64,000 nt of DNA from Maricaulis sp034659015. GTDB lineage: Bacteria > Pseudomonadota > Alphaproteobacteria > Caulobacterales > Maricaulaceae. The position numbers and the translations under genes are program-made. Shown here piece after piece: positions 1-11,055 of this stretch. Within the stretch, counting starts at the first letter, position 1; every line of letters begins with the position of its first letter. Below the pieces are notes generated by a model. That model was not told where the DNA came from, did no database searches, and was given only the letters and a program-made list of their open reading frames with translations. The DNA is taken from positions 1-64,000 of the forward strand of contig JAYEGL010000017.1 of the NCBI GenBank assembly GCA_034659015.1, given 5' to 3'.

Positions 1-51
1 TTCGATGATAGACCATTCGAAGTCGGTCAACTCGTAGCGGCGACGGCCCAT
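1..51 (-). CDS. IS5-family transposase, N-terminal fragment cut by window edge
   Basis: The minus strand from 51 reads MGRRRYELTDFEWSIIE before the window ends, the typical opening of IS5-family (IS4/DDE) transposases. A GAGGATAT ribosome site lies just upstream. Only 17 codons are visible, so it cannot be told whether the element is intact. The IS terminus should lie in the AT-richer stretch at about 60-120, but without the other end it cannot be fixed. Confidence 0.6.
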   Translation of the reverse strand, partial: MGRRRYELTDFEWSIIE

Positions 52-189
52 GATCCATATCCTCCTCAAGGACTTTGAATCAGGCTTCGACCAAAAACGG
101 AATCCCGTTTATGAGTTTATGACCTAGAGTATTTTCAGCGAAAGTGGGTACCGGTTTCGCGTTTCGAAAATGCGGCAAAACAAGAGGAT

Positions 190-229
190 GGAGCATTTTC
201 ACTGATCCTGAATTCAGTGAAAATGCTCC
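190..229. repeat. Palindromic intergenic repeat, 16-bp perfect stem
   Basis: GGAGCATTTTCACTGA (190-205) and its exact reverse complement (214-229) flank an 8-nt loop. The upstream stretch 129-175 (TTTTCAGCGAAAGTGGG and onward) resembles dispersed alphaproteobacterial intergenic repeats. The hairpin lies between the IS-type fragment and the 3' end of the serine hydrolase gene. It lacks a T-run on the minus strand, so it is not a standard Rho-independent terminator. Confidence 0.6.
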
Positions 230-270
230 AGGAGGCCGGCTGGCACAGGAGAGACCCGACTGCGGGACCG

Positions 271-1389
271 CTACTCCCAGCAGGCCGGGCCGTTTTCGGG
301 GATGGCGGCGTCCGCCGCGTGTGCCGCCGCCCAGGCGATTGCCATCGGCGACAGGGCGTCCGGCGTGTCTTCGCGATTGGTCAGGACAATCACCGACAGG
401 CCGGTCGTCAGATCGCGGACATAGGCCGTGCCCGCATACCCGCCATGGCTGACCAGGGTGCGCCCGTCGCGATGATAGGCCATCCAGCCGCGGGCATAGC
501 CCCATGTCTCGCAACTCTCGCCTGTGTCAAAGGGGCGCTGGATCCGCGACGATGCTGCCAGCGCTAGCACATCAATCGTATCCGGCTCGGACAATTCCGC
601 TTCCCAGGCCATCATGTCGTTCAGGGATGAGGTCACGCCGAAATGCGAGGTCAGACCGAATTGCCAGACCCGGCGGTTGCGCACCAGCCCTCCACCCTCG
701 CTCCAGGCATAGCCTTCCGCGCGGTGCGGCACGATGGCGGACTGGTCGAGCAGCCCGGTGGCATCCATCCCGAGGGGACGAAAATACTGCGCCCGCAGGT
801 GTTCGCCATAGGCCTCGCCGGTGACCGCCTCGATCACCAGGCCGAGCAGGAAATAGCCCTGGTCGGAATAGTTCCAGTCCTCGCCCGGTTCGGCGACCAT
901 CTCCGTCGCCATGGCAGAGGCGAGCATGTCGTCCGTGGTGTAGTTGAGCAGGAATTCGCCGCCGGGCTTGTCCTCGAAACGGTGGGCGAGGCCGCCGGTA
1001 TGGCTCAGAAGATGATCGATCATGATGCCCGACCAGGCCTCCGGCGCGCCAGGAATGTAGTCGCCTACAGGATCGTCGAGCGAGATCCGGCCGTCTTGCG
1101 CGAGTGTCAGTACCGCCAGTGCCGTCATGTGCTTGGTCAGCGAGGCCAGTTCGAACACGGTGTCCGGCGTGACCGGCACGGCGTGCTCGATCGAGGCCAG
1201 ACCGTAGCTGCCGACATGAACGGGCTCACCCTCGCGCAGCACCGCGATCGCCATCCCGGGAAAGTGGCCGGCTTCCATCAGCGGCTCGACGGCCGCATCG
1301 ACGGGGTCGAGATGCGGTGACGGCTGGGCGCTAGCGCTTGCCAAGGTCGCACCGGCCAGCGCCAGCGCAGTCACGAACGATTTCAACAT
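271..1389 (-). CDS. Secreted beta-lactamase-family serine hydrolase
   Basis: A 372-residue class C beta-lactamase/esterase-like (PF00144) protein. A signal peptide (about residues 1-21, Ala-rich, ending ASA) sends it to the periplasm. The catalytic SxxK is S83-L-T-K86, the second motif is Y174-S-D where the family usually has YxN, and H315-G-G is the third motif. Start chosen at ATG 1389 because GAGGGG lies just upstream and the signal peptide begins there; a longer frame to 1512 has no signal-like start. Such proteins include D-aminopeptidases, esterases and penicillin-binding relatives, so the substrate is unknown. It stands alone beside rpoD. Confidence 0.85.
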   Translation of the reverse strand: MLKSFVTALALAGATLASASAQPSPHLDPVDAAVEPLMEAGHFPGMAIAVLREGEPVHVGSYGLASIEHAVPVTPDTVFELASLTKHMTALAVLTLAQDGRISLDDPVGDYIPGAPEAWSGIMIDHLLSHTGGLAHRFEDKPGGEFLLNYTTDDMLASAMATEMVAEPGEDWNYSDQGYFLLGLVIEAVTGEAYGEHLRAQYFRPLGMDATGLLDQSAIVPHRAEGYAWSEGGGLVRNRRVWQFGLTSHFGVTSSLNDMMAWEAELSEPDTIDVLALAASSRIQRPFDTGESCETWGYARGWMAYHRDGRTLVSHGGYAGTAYVRDLTTGLSVIVLTNREDTPDALSPMAIAWAAAHAADAAIPENGPACWE

Positions 1390-1449
1390 GATATCCCCTC
1401 GTCTTTTACCGGGCAGCACACAGGGGGAATGAGGCAGGAATATGAGATC

Positions 1450-1482
1450 AAAAAAAGGCCGGGCATGGAGCCCGGCCTTTTC
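1450..1482 (-). terminator. Rho-independent terminator of rpoD
   Basis: GGCCGGGC (1457-1464) and GCCCGGCC (1470-1477) pair around a 5-nt loop. Read on the minus strand the hairpin is followed by a run of seven T. It lies about 50 bp past the rpoD stop codon. Confidence 0.85.
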
Positions 1483-1530
1483 AGCGTGTCGCGTCCGGAT
1501 CCCGGAACGCATCCGGGATGACGCTTCGCG

Positions 1531-3657
<2,127 letters not shown>

Positions 3658-3704
3658 CTATTCGTCCCTTGTCGCGCTGCCCAGTGCGCGCAATTCGAAT
3701 TTCT

Positions 3705-5537
3705 TCAGTCTTCAGGTTTAATTCGGCGCTGTTTTTCCCGCAGCATAACTTCTGTAAGCCGCCGAAAGCGCTCGGAATCAGTCCGTTCTAACTCTTCATC
3801 ATACCTTGCTACAGTCTCGGCACGTCGGTCTGCGGCCTCACATTGCTCTATATAGCTCGACGCGAACCGAGCCCAAATGTCGGACCGTGCTCTTGCCGTT
3901 ATATCCGAGCCATCGAAGTCAGCTCTCATCGGCCTCTGTTCCCTATCAAGCCGCTTCAAATCTGCCGCGTATCCGGCTTCGGCCAATTGAGCCTTAAGCG
4001 CTTCGGGTTGCAGAGACTGCCCAGAAGAGCAGGCGTCTAAAACGGCGTCACGTAGTGAGTCAAGCGAACCGAGGGGCAATCCCGACAATAGTTCAGCGTG
4101 CTCATAAGCGATGTCTGGAAACTCGATCGCAGCAAGAACCAGATGCCAGCCCCTTCGCGACAACTTTTTTCCCGGCGCCGGCGACATCTTTTTTAACTCG
4201 AGCGTAGGCCGTACCGTTCCACGCTGCCCACCCTTGCGGAAGCCGCTCCTTTGCGGCCGGCTGCCGAACAGCTTTTCCATGCGCTGATCGAATTCACGCC
4301 GGTATTCTTCGCGTATATCGGTATCGGCGATCTGCGAAACAAGGGCCCGGACCCGGCGGCGAAAGCCCGCCCGGCGATCCGGATCGTCCAGGGGTTCCGC
4401 ATTCACCTCGCGCTCCCAGAGCAGATCGGCCAGCGAACGCGTCTCCGTGAAAATGGCGCGCAGGGCGTTGGCGCCTTCCTCGCGCAGGAGATCGTCGGGG
4501 TCCTTGCCTTCCGGCATGAAGGCGAAACGCAGCGTCTTGCCCGGCTGCAACAGCGGCAGGGCCCGCTCGGCCGCCTTGAAGGCCGCGCCGCGTCCCGCAG
4601 TGTCACCGTCGAGGCACATCACCGGCTCGCCGCCGGCCCGCCAGAGCAACCGGATCTGGTCTTCGGTGACCGCCGTGCCCAGGGGCGCCACGCCATGCTC
4701 CAGCCCGGCGCGGGCCAGGGCGATCACGTCGAGATAGCCTTCCGCCACGATCAGGCCGCGAATGTCCTGCTTGGGATCGGACGCGGCCTTGCGCGCTTCG
4801 GGGTAACGATAGAGCACGGCGCCCTTGTGGAAGACCGGGGTCTCCGGCGAGTTGAGATATTTCGCCCGCGCCTCTTTCGACAGCGCCCGGCCGCCGAAGG
4901 CCACCAGCCGGCCGCGGGGGTCGTGGATCGGGAACATGATGCGGTCGCGGAAACGGTCGTAGGGCGAGCCACTGTCCGGCTGGATCAGGAGCCCGCACTC
5001 GATCAGATCTTCCACCGGCGCCCCGGCGGTCACCAGCTCGTCCTTCAACCGGGTGCGCCCCTCGGGCGCGTAACCGATGCCGAAACGCACACAGTCCTGC
5101 CCGGTCAACCCGCGTCCCTTGAGGTAGTCGCGTGCCGCCTCGCCTTCCGGCTGGCGCAGGGCGCGCAGATAGAAAGCCTGAGCCGCCTCCATCCATTCCA
5201 CCAGGGATTTGCGGTGAACCGATTTTTCCTGGGCGTCCGGATCCGGCTCGGGCAGGCGCAGCCCGGCCTCGCCGGCCAGCCGCTCGGCGGCCTCCATGAA
5301 GGACAGCCCCTCCATCTCCTCCAGCCAGGTGAAGACGTCGCCATGCTTGCCCGAGGCAAAGCAATGGTAGAAGCGCTTGTCGTCATTGACGAAGAAGGAG
5401 GGGGTACGCTCTTTCTTGAAGGGCGAGAGGCCGACGAATTCGCGGCCCTGGCGTTTCAGCTGCACGGAGCGGCCGATCAGGTCCGACGGGCGGACCCGCG
5501 CCTTGATCTCGTCGATGAAATCCTCACCCAGCCGCAT
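3705..5537 (-). CDS. dnaG: DNA primase DnaG
   Basis: A 610-residue primase that makes RNA primers at the replication fork. An N-terminal CHC2-type domain (about 35-95) is followed by the TOPRIM catalytic core (GLIVAEGYLDVIALARAG and MCLDGDTAGRGAAFKA). Three of four expected zinc ligands are replaced: the family's CPFH is SPFK and the family's CxxC is C-F-A-S. From memory, other alphaproteobacterial primases share this change. The 3' part (about 3705-4230), encoding the C-terminal helicase-binding region, is visibly lower in GC than the rest, which suggests intragenic replacement. It lies between yqeY and rpoD. Confidence 0.96.
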   Translation of the reverse strand: MRLGEDFIDEIKARVRPSDLIGRSVQLKRQGREFVGLSPFKKERTPSFFVNDDKRFYHCFASGKHGDVFTWLEEMEGLSFMEAAERLAGEAGLRLPEPDPDAQEKSVHRKSLVEWMEAAQAFYLRALRQPEGEAARDYLKGRGLTGQDCVRFGIGYAPEGRTRLKDELVTAGAPVEDLIECGLLIQPDSGSPYDRFRDRIMFPIHDPRGRLVAFGGRALSKEARAKYLNSPETPVFHKGAVLYRYPEARKAASDPKQDIRGLIVAEGYLDVIALARAGLEHGVAPLGTAVTEDQIRLLWRAGGEPVMCLDGDTAGRGAAFKAAERALPLLQPGKTLRFAFMPEGKDPDDLLREEGANALRAIFTETRSLADLLWEREVNAEPLDDPDRRAGFRRRVRALVSQIADTDIREEYRREFDQRMEKLFGSRPQRSGFRKGGQRGTVRPTLELKKMSPAPGKKLSRRGWHLVLAAIEFPDIAYEHAELLSGLPLGSLDSLRDAVLDACSSGQSLQPEALKAQLAEAGYAADLKRLDREQRPMRADFDGSDITARARSDIWARFASSYIEQCEAADRRAETVARYDEELERTDSERFRRLTEVMLREKQRRIKPED

Positions 5538-5615
5538 GAAAACGTGCCAGCCTCGCCCGTCCGGTTTCTCAGCCGGTCATGATGCGCCCTAAAGCGGGCG
5601 CCGTCACGTCTTCAA

Positions 5616-6083
5616 TCAGGCCGCGCCGGCGAGGAGCGTCTTCACCTTGGCACCGGCCTTGGAGAAGTCCATGCGGCCGGCATAGCGGGTCTTCAGCTCG
5701 CCCATCACGCGGCCCATATCCTTCAGGCCGGAAGCGTCGAGCTCGCTGACCACGGTCTGGGCGGCCTGCTCGATTTCCGTACTGTCCATCGGCTTGGGCA
5801 GGAATTCGCGGACGATCTCGGCTTCCGCGCGTTCCGCTTCGGCCAGATCGAGACGGCCGGCCTTTTCGTAGGTCTCCGCGCTTTCCTCGCGCTGCTTGGC
5901 GAGCTTTTGCAGGAGAGACATGATTTCCGTGTCCTCGCAGCCGGCGCAGCGGTCTTCCGCGCGCGCCGCGATATCGCGGTCCTTCACCGCCGCGGAAATC
6001 AGACGCAGCGTCGACAGGCGCGTCTTGTCCCCGGCCTTCATGGCGGATTTCAGGTCATCGGTAATCTGGTCACGAAGCGACAT
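5616..6083 (-). CDS. GatB/YqeY domain protein
   Basis: A 155-residue YqeY-like protein (MSLRDQITDDLKSAMKAGDK at the start). This is the small helical domain also found at the end of the GatB amidotransferase subunit, where it contacts tRNA. The free-standing form has no settled function. Start taken at ATG 6083, where family similarity begins; the frame upstream adds unrelated residues. It lies 78 bp before dnaG, as in many alphaproteobacteria, and is probably co-transcribed with dnaG and rpoD. Confidence 0.93.
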   Translation of the reverse strand: MSLRDQITDDLKSAMKAGDKTRLSTLRLISAAVKDRDIAARAEDRCAGCEDTEIMSLLQKLAKQREESAETYEKAGRLDLAEAERAEAEIVREFLPKPMDSTEIEQAAQTVVSELDASGLKDMGRVMGELKTRYAGRMDFSKAGAKVKTLLAGAA

Positions 6084-6453
6084 GAGAGCAACTGGTCCAT
6101 TCTGGGCGCCGATTGGCAACCCGTCACGAGATCTCCGGTGTGAAGAACTTTCATCGCGCGTTTTCAATCAACACGCCAGTGTTTCGAGCGATACGGGTCT
6201 GATCCTGACTGTCTGCCCATGCGAGCCCTTGCGGGCTCCGAAACAAGGGCCGGGTGAATATTCCCAAGATGGAGAATAATCAACCCCCGACGCCTCCGGT
6301 GTCATAAAGATTGATCGAAACGCTGCCCGCCCGCCCATGCGGGATTGACCCGGTCCTGCGAAGGGACTAGCGAAACGGCCGTTTATCCGGACGCTGCCGC
6401 GGCGCGATTCTTCGCCGCCGCCCACCGCGTCCCCCGCAAGGCAGGAGAGCCCC
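6084..6453. other. Divergent intergenic region yqeY/carA
   Basis: 370 bp without a gene. It must hold the promoters of the yqeY-dnaG-rpoD group and of carA. A short hairpin, GAGCCC-TTGC-GGGCTC, sits at 6223-6238, and an AT-richer stretch with GAATATTC at about 6256 is the likeliest promoter zone. No PyrR- or ArgR-type site was recognised. Confidence 0.4.
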
Positions 6454-7623
6454 ATGTCGAAGTCCAACTCCCAGGCAACCGGCGCCATCGCCCTTGCGGA
6501 CGGACAGGTCTTTCTCGGCCACGGCACAGGCGCCACGGGCACGGCGATCGGCGAGCTCTGCTTCAACACCTCGATGACCGGGCACCAGGAAATCCTGGCC
6601 GATCCGTCCTATGCCGGGCAGGTCCTGTGTTTCACCTTCCCGCATGTCGGCAATGTCGGCGCCAATGCGGAAGACGAGGAAGCCGCCAGCGAACCGGCCC
6701 GCAAGGCCGCCGTGGGCATGGTCAGCCGCGCAAAGATCACGCCGCCGGCCAACTGGCGCGCCGAAACGAGCTTCGAGGACTGGCTGCGCGTTCGCGGCAT
6801 CGTCGCCGTGACCGGAGTGGATACGCGCGCCCTCACCCGGCGCATCCGCGAAAAGGGCATGGTGATGTGCGCCATGGCCTACGATCCGGCCGGCAATATC
6901 GATATCGAGGCGCTCAGGACCGCCGCCGCGGACGCACCGGGCATGGAAGGCCGCGAACTGGCCGGCGATGTCGCCCGCAAGGAAGGCGGCGACTGGAATG
7001 AAGGCGGCTGGACCCGCGGCGAGGGGTATGCCCACGGCTCGGAGGGCGGACCGCGCGTCGTCGTGCTGGATTACGGCGTGAAAGCCAACATCCTGCGCCT
7101 TCTGGTCGGCGCCGGCGCCCGCGTCGCCGTCCTGCCCGGCAAGGCAGGTATTGACGAGATCGAGGCGCTGAAACCGGATGGCGTGGTCTTCTCCAACGGT
7201 CCGGGCGATCCGGCCGAGACGGGCAAATACGCCCTGCCGACCATCAAGGCGGTGATCGACGCCGGCATTCCCACGCTGGGTATCTGCCTGGGTCACCAGA
7301 TGCTGGCCCTCGCCCTCGGCGCGAAGACCGCGAAGATGCCGCAGGGCCATCATGGCGCCAATCACCCGGTCAAGAACAACGAAACCGGCCAGGTGGAAAT
7401 CGTCTCGATGAATCACGGGTTCGCCGTGGACGGATCCACCCTGCCGGCCAATGCGGTGGAGACTCATGTTTCCCTGTTCGACGGGTCCAATTCCGGCTTC
7501 AAACTGACCGACAAGCCCGTCTGGGCCGTTCAGCATCACCCGGAAGCGAGCCCCGGCCCGCAGGACAGTTTCGGCGTCTTCGACCGCTTCATGGGCGCGC
7601 TGAAGACCCGTACCGACGCCTGA
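6454..7623 (+). CDS. carA: Carbamoyl-phosphate synthase small subunit (glutaminase)
   Basis: A 389-residue CarA, which hydrolyses glutamine and channels ammonia to CarB for carbamoyl phosphate, the precursor of arginine and pyrimidines. The N-terminal CPSase small-chain domain is followed by a class I glutamine amidotransferase domain. The nucleophile Cys is in GICLGHQ and the catalytic His/Glu are in HHPE near the end. GGAG lies 8 bp before the ATG. Its partner carB lies about 4 kb downstream on the same strand, separated by four unrelated genes, which is less common than an adjacent carAB. Confidence 0.97.
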   Translation: MSKSNSQATGAIALADGQVFLGHGTGATGTAIGELCFNTSMTGHQEILADPSYAGQVLCFTFPHVGNVGANAEDEEAASEPARKAAVGMVSRAKITPPANWRAETSFEDWLRVRGIVAVTGVDTRALTRRIREKGMVMCAMAYDPAGNIDIEALRTAAADAPGMEGRELAGDVARKEGGDWNEGGWTRGEGYAHGSEGGPRVVVLDYGVKANILRLLVGAGARVAVLPGKAGIDEIEALKPDGVVFSNGPGDPAETGKYALPTIKAVIDAGIPTLGICLGHQMLALALGAKTAKMPQGHHGANHPVKNNETGQVEIVSMNHGFAVDGSTLPANAVETHVSLFDGSNSGFKLTDKPVWAVQHHPEASPGPQDSFGVFDRFMGALKTRTDA

Positions 7624-7726
7624 TGCGGCTCTGCCCGCCAATGACTGGCGCACCCGCGCGGAGCCGCTAGACTGTCGGTGGCGCGCCGCTTCAACCAGCT
7701 GCAAGCAGGATCGGGCTCTGAATACC

Positions 7727-8671
7727 ATGACGATCTTCAGCCAGTCCGGCGGCTTCCTCTTCATTTCCAACACGAAGGTGGCGTCCTCGACGATCCACCA
7801 CCTGCTCTACCCGGTGGCGGACGCGGTCTTCTACCGGCCCCAGCTGGGCAAGCATTTCGATTATGCCCAGGCGCGCGACCGCCTGCGCGGATGGGGCGGG
7901 CCGGAGGCCGGCACACTCTACCGCTTCGGTGTGATCCGCGAGCCGGTCGACTGGATGCGCTCCTGGTACAAGTTCCGCTCGCGCCCGGACATGCGAGCGG
8001 CGAGCCACGCCAGCGGCAAGGTGGCCATCCCGGAGGATCTCGATTTCGAGGGCTTCATAGACGATGTGCTGGCCGGCGCGCCGGAAGAGTACGCCAGCAT
8101 CCGCGAGCAGAGCCATGTCTTCACCGACCGGGCGCGCAACGTGCAGATGGACTTTCTGGCCCGGCTGGACTCGATCGGCGAGGATTGCCGCATCCTGGCC
8201 GGTCACCCCGCGCTGAAGCCCCTGCTGGAGCTGACCGGCTATCGGGTGAATGTGTCGGACACAGACCGCGACCTGTCCCTGCCGGCGGCGAAGAAGGCGA
8301 AGCTGGAAGCCTTTCTGGCAGCCGATTGCGAACTCTACCAGGCGGTTCTGGACGGACAGTATCGCACGCCGCCCGATCCCGATGCGAGCGGCCCGGCCTG
8401 CACCCTGACGCTCGACGAGCGCGACCGCATCGAGGATGCCCTGTCACGCATGACGCTTGCGGCCGGGCTGGGCCGTCTGCCCGAGGCCGCGCTCTGGGCC
8501 GCCCGGGTGCCCGGGAACTTTGCCCTGGACGCCAATTCCCGGTCGGTGATGGCGCATATCCGGGCGCGCGGCTATGCCTTCGAACAGCCGGCCGATCCGC
8601 CGGCACAGACCGCCCCGCCGCAACGGCCGCGCCTGCGTTTCTGGCGCAAACCGGCGGACACGGCGGGCTGA
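7727..8671 (+). CDS. Sulfotransferase-family-like protein
   Basis: A 314-residue cytoplasmic protein with the layout of sulfotransferase family 2-like enzymes. ISNTKVASSTIHHLL near the N-terminus fits the 5'-phosphosulfate loop that binds PAPS. GVIREPVDWMRSWYK fits the 3'-phosphate binding motif, usually RdPv.R..S.Y. The remainder is less conserved and the acceptor is unknown; carbohydrate acceptors are typical for bacterial relatives. It starts 103 bp after carA and ends 61 bp before a binding-protein gene, with no clear functional link to either. Confidence 0.65.
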   Translation: MTIFSQSGGFLFISNTKVASSTIHHLLYPVADAVFYRPQLGKHFDYAQARDRLRGWGGPEAGTLYRFGVIREPVDWMRSWYKFRSRPDMRAASHASGKVAIPEDLDFEGFIDDVLAGAPEEYASIREQSHVFTDRARNVQMDFLARLDSIGEDCRILAGHPALKPLLELTGYRVNVSDTDRDLSLPAAKKAKLEAFLAADCELYQAVLDGQYRTPPDPDASGPACTLTLDERDRIEDALSRMTLAAGLGRLPEAALWAARVPGNFALDANSRSVMAHIRARGYAFEQPADPPAQTAPPQRPRLRFWRKPADTAG

Positions 8672-8732
8672 ACCGGCTCCGGCCATGCAGGACATGGCTT
8701 CCCTCACCGGCAAATCACGGCATCATGTTGCA

Positions 8733-10250
8733 ATGTTGAACCGAAGGACGCTCCTGGCCGCTTCGGCCGCGACCGGACTGGCCGCATGCGATCGCGCCGG
8801 ACCGCCGGACGGTCTCCTGCGTGTGGCAACCACCAACCTTCCCGACAGCCTCGATCCCGCGCGCGGGGAGTTTGCCTCGGCGGCACTCGCCTACAAGCAA
8901 CTCCATGCCGGACTGACCGAGTATGCGCCGGACGGCTCGGTCGCACCGGGCCTGGCCGAGAGCTGGTCATTCCGCGATGAGGGCCGCCGCTGGTTCTTCC
9001 ACCTGCGCGAGGGGCTGACCTGGTCCGACGGACACCCGCTCACCGCCGAGGATGTGGTCTGGTCGGTGCGCCGCCTGGTCGACCCCGCGCAGAGCTTTGC
9101 CCGTCTGGGCGATTTCTTCGCCATCGAGAATGCCCGCGCCGTGCTGGCCGGCGAACAGCCGCCCGAAGCCCTGGGGGTCAGCGCGCTCAACGCGCGCAGC
9201 GTGGAATTCCGGCTGACCGACCCGCTCGGCCTCCTGCCCACGCTGATGCGTGAATTCTATCCGTTTCCGCGCCACGTCATCGACCGCGTCGGACTGGACT
9301 GGGTGCGCCCGGAACACATGGTCACCGCCGGGGCCTATACGCTGAGCGGGGAGAGCCAGCTGCATCTGTCGATGACGCGCAACCCGGCCTACTACGCCGC
9401 CGGTACCGTCGCGATCCCCGCCATTCGGCTTGACGCCGTGCAGGACGCTTCGACCCGCGTGCGCCTGTTCCGCGCGGGCGATTACGACCTCGCCGACCGG
9501 CCGCCGGCCCACCAGATCGCCTTCCTGCGCGAGCGGCTGGGCGCGCGTTTCCGCAGTTTCGATGCACCGATCCTGCGTTATCTCAAGATCAACCACGCCC
9601 GCCGGCCGCTCGGCTCGCCCGGGGTACGCGCAACGCTGTCGGAGGCCATCGACCGGGATTTCATCGCCCGCGAGTTCTTCGCCGGCACGGCACAGCCGAC
9701 CCGCCACGTCATCCCCACGCTCGCCCCGCGCTCGACGTCCGGCACCGCGACGCAGGACATTCCCCTCGACCGGCCGCTGGAAGTGCGCACCACGCCCGGC
9801 GACGACGAGCGGATCGCGGTCGCCATCGCCGACGACTGGCGGCGCGTCGGCGTGGATGTGGACATTCTGGTGACCTATCCGACCGATCTCTACCAGGCGG
9901 TGGATGCCGGCAATTTCGATATTGCCGTGGCGAGCTTCAACCGGGGTCTGAAGTCCGATCCCTTCTTCATGCTCGACCCGTTCGCACCGGGCGGGTTCGC
10001 CGACAATTTCAACTGGCACGATCCGGCTTTTGCCGAGGCCATGGCCCGCGCCCGGCGCGAGACCGATCCGGCAGGCCGCGCACTCGCCTATCAGCAGGCC
10101 CAGGACCGGCTGTTCGATCAGACCGCGATCATCCCCCTGCTGCACGAGCGGGCGCACTGGATGGTGAGCGAGCGGGTCGCGGGCACACGCAGTGACGTGC
10201 AGCCGATGCTCTGGCGCAACCTGTCACTCCTTGCGCCGGAATTCGAATAG
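8733..10250 (+). CDS. ABC transporter substrate-binding lipoprotein, peptide/nickel type (SBP_bac_5)
   Basis: A 505-residue family 5 extracellular solute-binding protein. The start MLNRRTLLAASAATGLAAC gives a twin-arginine-like signal and a lipobox (LAAC), so ATG 8733 is preferred over upstream in-frame starts that bury the signal. The segment LRVATTNLPDSLDPA followed by GLAESW is typical of oligopeptide/dipeptide binding proteins. No permease or ATPase gene is adjacent, so it is an orphan receptor or works with a system elsewhere. Its 3' end overlaps the convergent HTH gene by 27 bp. Confidence 0.87.
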   Translation: MLNRRTLLAASAATGLAACDRAGPPDGLLRVATTNLPDSLDPARGEFASAALAYKQLHAGLTEYAPDGSVAPGLAESWSFRDEGRRWFFHLREGLTWSDGHPLTAEDVVWSVRRLVDPAQSFARLGDFFAIENARAVLAGEQPPEALGVSALNARSVEFRLTDPLGLLPTLMREFYPFPRHVIDRVGLDWVRPEHMVTAGAYTLSGESQLHLSMTRNPAYYAAGTVAIPAIRLDAVQDASTRVRLFRAGDYDLADRPPAHQIAFLRERLGARFRSFDAPILRYLKINHARRPLGSPGVRATLSEAIDRDFIAREFFAGTAQPTRHVIPTLAPRSTSGTATQDIPLDRPLEVRTTPGDDERIAVAIADDWRRVGVDVDILVTYPTDLYQAVDAGNFDIAVASFNRGLKSDPFFMLDPFAPGGFADNFNWHDPAFAEAMARARRETDPAGRALAYQQAQDRLFDQTAIIPLLHERAHWMVSERVAGTRSDVQPMLWRNLSLLAPEFE

Positions 10251-10463
10251 GTCGCCAGGCTGGCAGTCCAGCGCATCGCACAGCGCGATCAGGGTGGAAA
10301 AGCGCACCCCCTTGATCTTGCCCGTCTTGATCATCGAGAGCGCCTGTTCGCTTACCCCGATCCGGTCGGCCAGGTCCTTCGAACGGACCTTGCGACGGGC
10401 GAGCCAGACATCGAGGTGCACGACGATCTCGCCGGGCAGGCTGTCTTCTGCCTCCTCGCTCAC
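10224..10463 (-). CDS. Small XRE-family HTH regulator (YozG-like)
   Basis: A 79-residue Cro/CI-type regulator made almost entirely of one helix-turn-helix: LADRIGVSEQALSMIKTGKI followed by FSTLIALCDALDCQPGDLF. Start taken at GTG 10463, which overlaps the stop of the DUF2975 gene in a GTGA, a strong sign of translational coupling. DUF2975 membrane proteins are commonly paired with this type of HTH gene. The frame upstream of the GTG only shadows the DUF2975 gene. Confidence 0.85.
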   Translation of the reverse strand: MSEEAEDSLPGEIVVHLDVWLARRKVRSKDLADRIGVSEQALSMIKTGKIKGVRFSTLIALCDALDCQPGDLFEFRRKE

Positions 10464-11038
10464 AGGATCAGCTCCAATTCCTCGTGCTTGCGGCGCCCTT
10501 CGGCGAGGATATGCGCCACCAGGAAAAAGAGCAGCGCCAGCCCGATCGCCTGAACGTCCCGCGAGGAAAAGGAAATTTCCAGCGCGTTGGGCACATGCGG
10601 ATTGGCGACGGAGAGATAGACGCCCATCAGCGTGTGCTCGACCGGCGACCAGAGCGCGTTGACCAGGCTGGCCAGCGCGAACTGGCGGAAACCGATCACC
10701 GCGTCGGCGGAGAAATAGCGGCCCTCCGCGCAGGCGCTGAACAGGCCGTGCAGGCCCCACAGCCCGTAGATCGATATCAGGGCCGAAATCGCGGCGATGC
10801 CGGCCGCACCCAGGCGCAACGGCATGACGAACCAGTCCAGCGACGGCCCGCCCAGCCCGTTGCCCGGCGCCGGCCCCTCGGTGAGACCGGCCAGGCCGGG
10901 CCAGAACCAGGCCCCCATCACCGTCAGCGGCAGGAGGACCATCAGCCCGAGCGTTGCGGCCGCCAGCAGGCGGCTGAGACTGCGGATGCGGGCATCCTTG
11001 CGGGCGGGCACGGCGGTTTCGGGCATGACGGGTCTCAT
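10460..11038 (-). CDS. DUF2975 membrane protein
   Basis: A 192-residue inner-membrane protein with about four hydrophobic segments (near residues 24-46, 75-95, 120-140 and 160-180), matching DUF2975. Its role is not established; it is usually encoded with a small HTH regulator, as here. Start is ATG 11038; ATG 11026 is an alternative and neither has a strong ribosome site. The region immediately upstream is AT-rich with a small dyad that may be the regulator's operator. Confidence 0.8.
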   Translation of the reverse strand: MRPVMPETAVPARKDARIRSLSRLLAAATLGLMVLLPLTVMGAWFWPGLAGLTEGPAPGNGLGGPSLDWFVMPLRLGAAGIAAISALISIYGLWGLHGLFSACAEGRYFSADAVIGFRQFALASLVNALWSPVEHTLMGVYLSVANPHVPNALEISFSSRDVQAIGLALLFFLVAHILAEGRRKHEELELIL

Positions 11039-11044
11039 GAATTA

Positions 11045-11055
11045 AAGTTTAACTT
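11045..11055. promoter_or_regulatory. Possible operator dyad upstream of the DUF2975/HTH pair
   Basis: AAGTT-T-AACTT is an exact 5-bp inverted repeat around one base, in an AT-rich patch starting 7 bp before the DUF2975 start codon. Its placement fits autoregulation by the HTH partner. This is inference from position and symmetry only. Confidence 0.3.

Noticed and set aside
8574..8732. Longer N-terminus for the peptide-binding lipoprotein
   Set aside because: It would bury the lipoprotein signal inside the protein and overlaps the end of the preceding gene.
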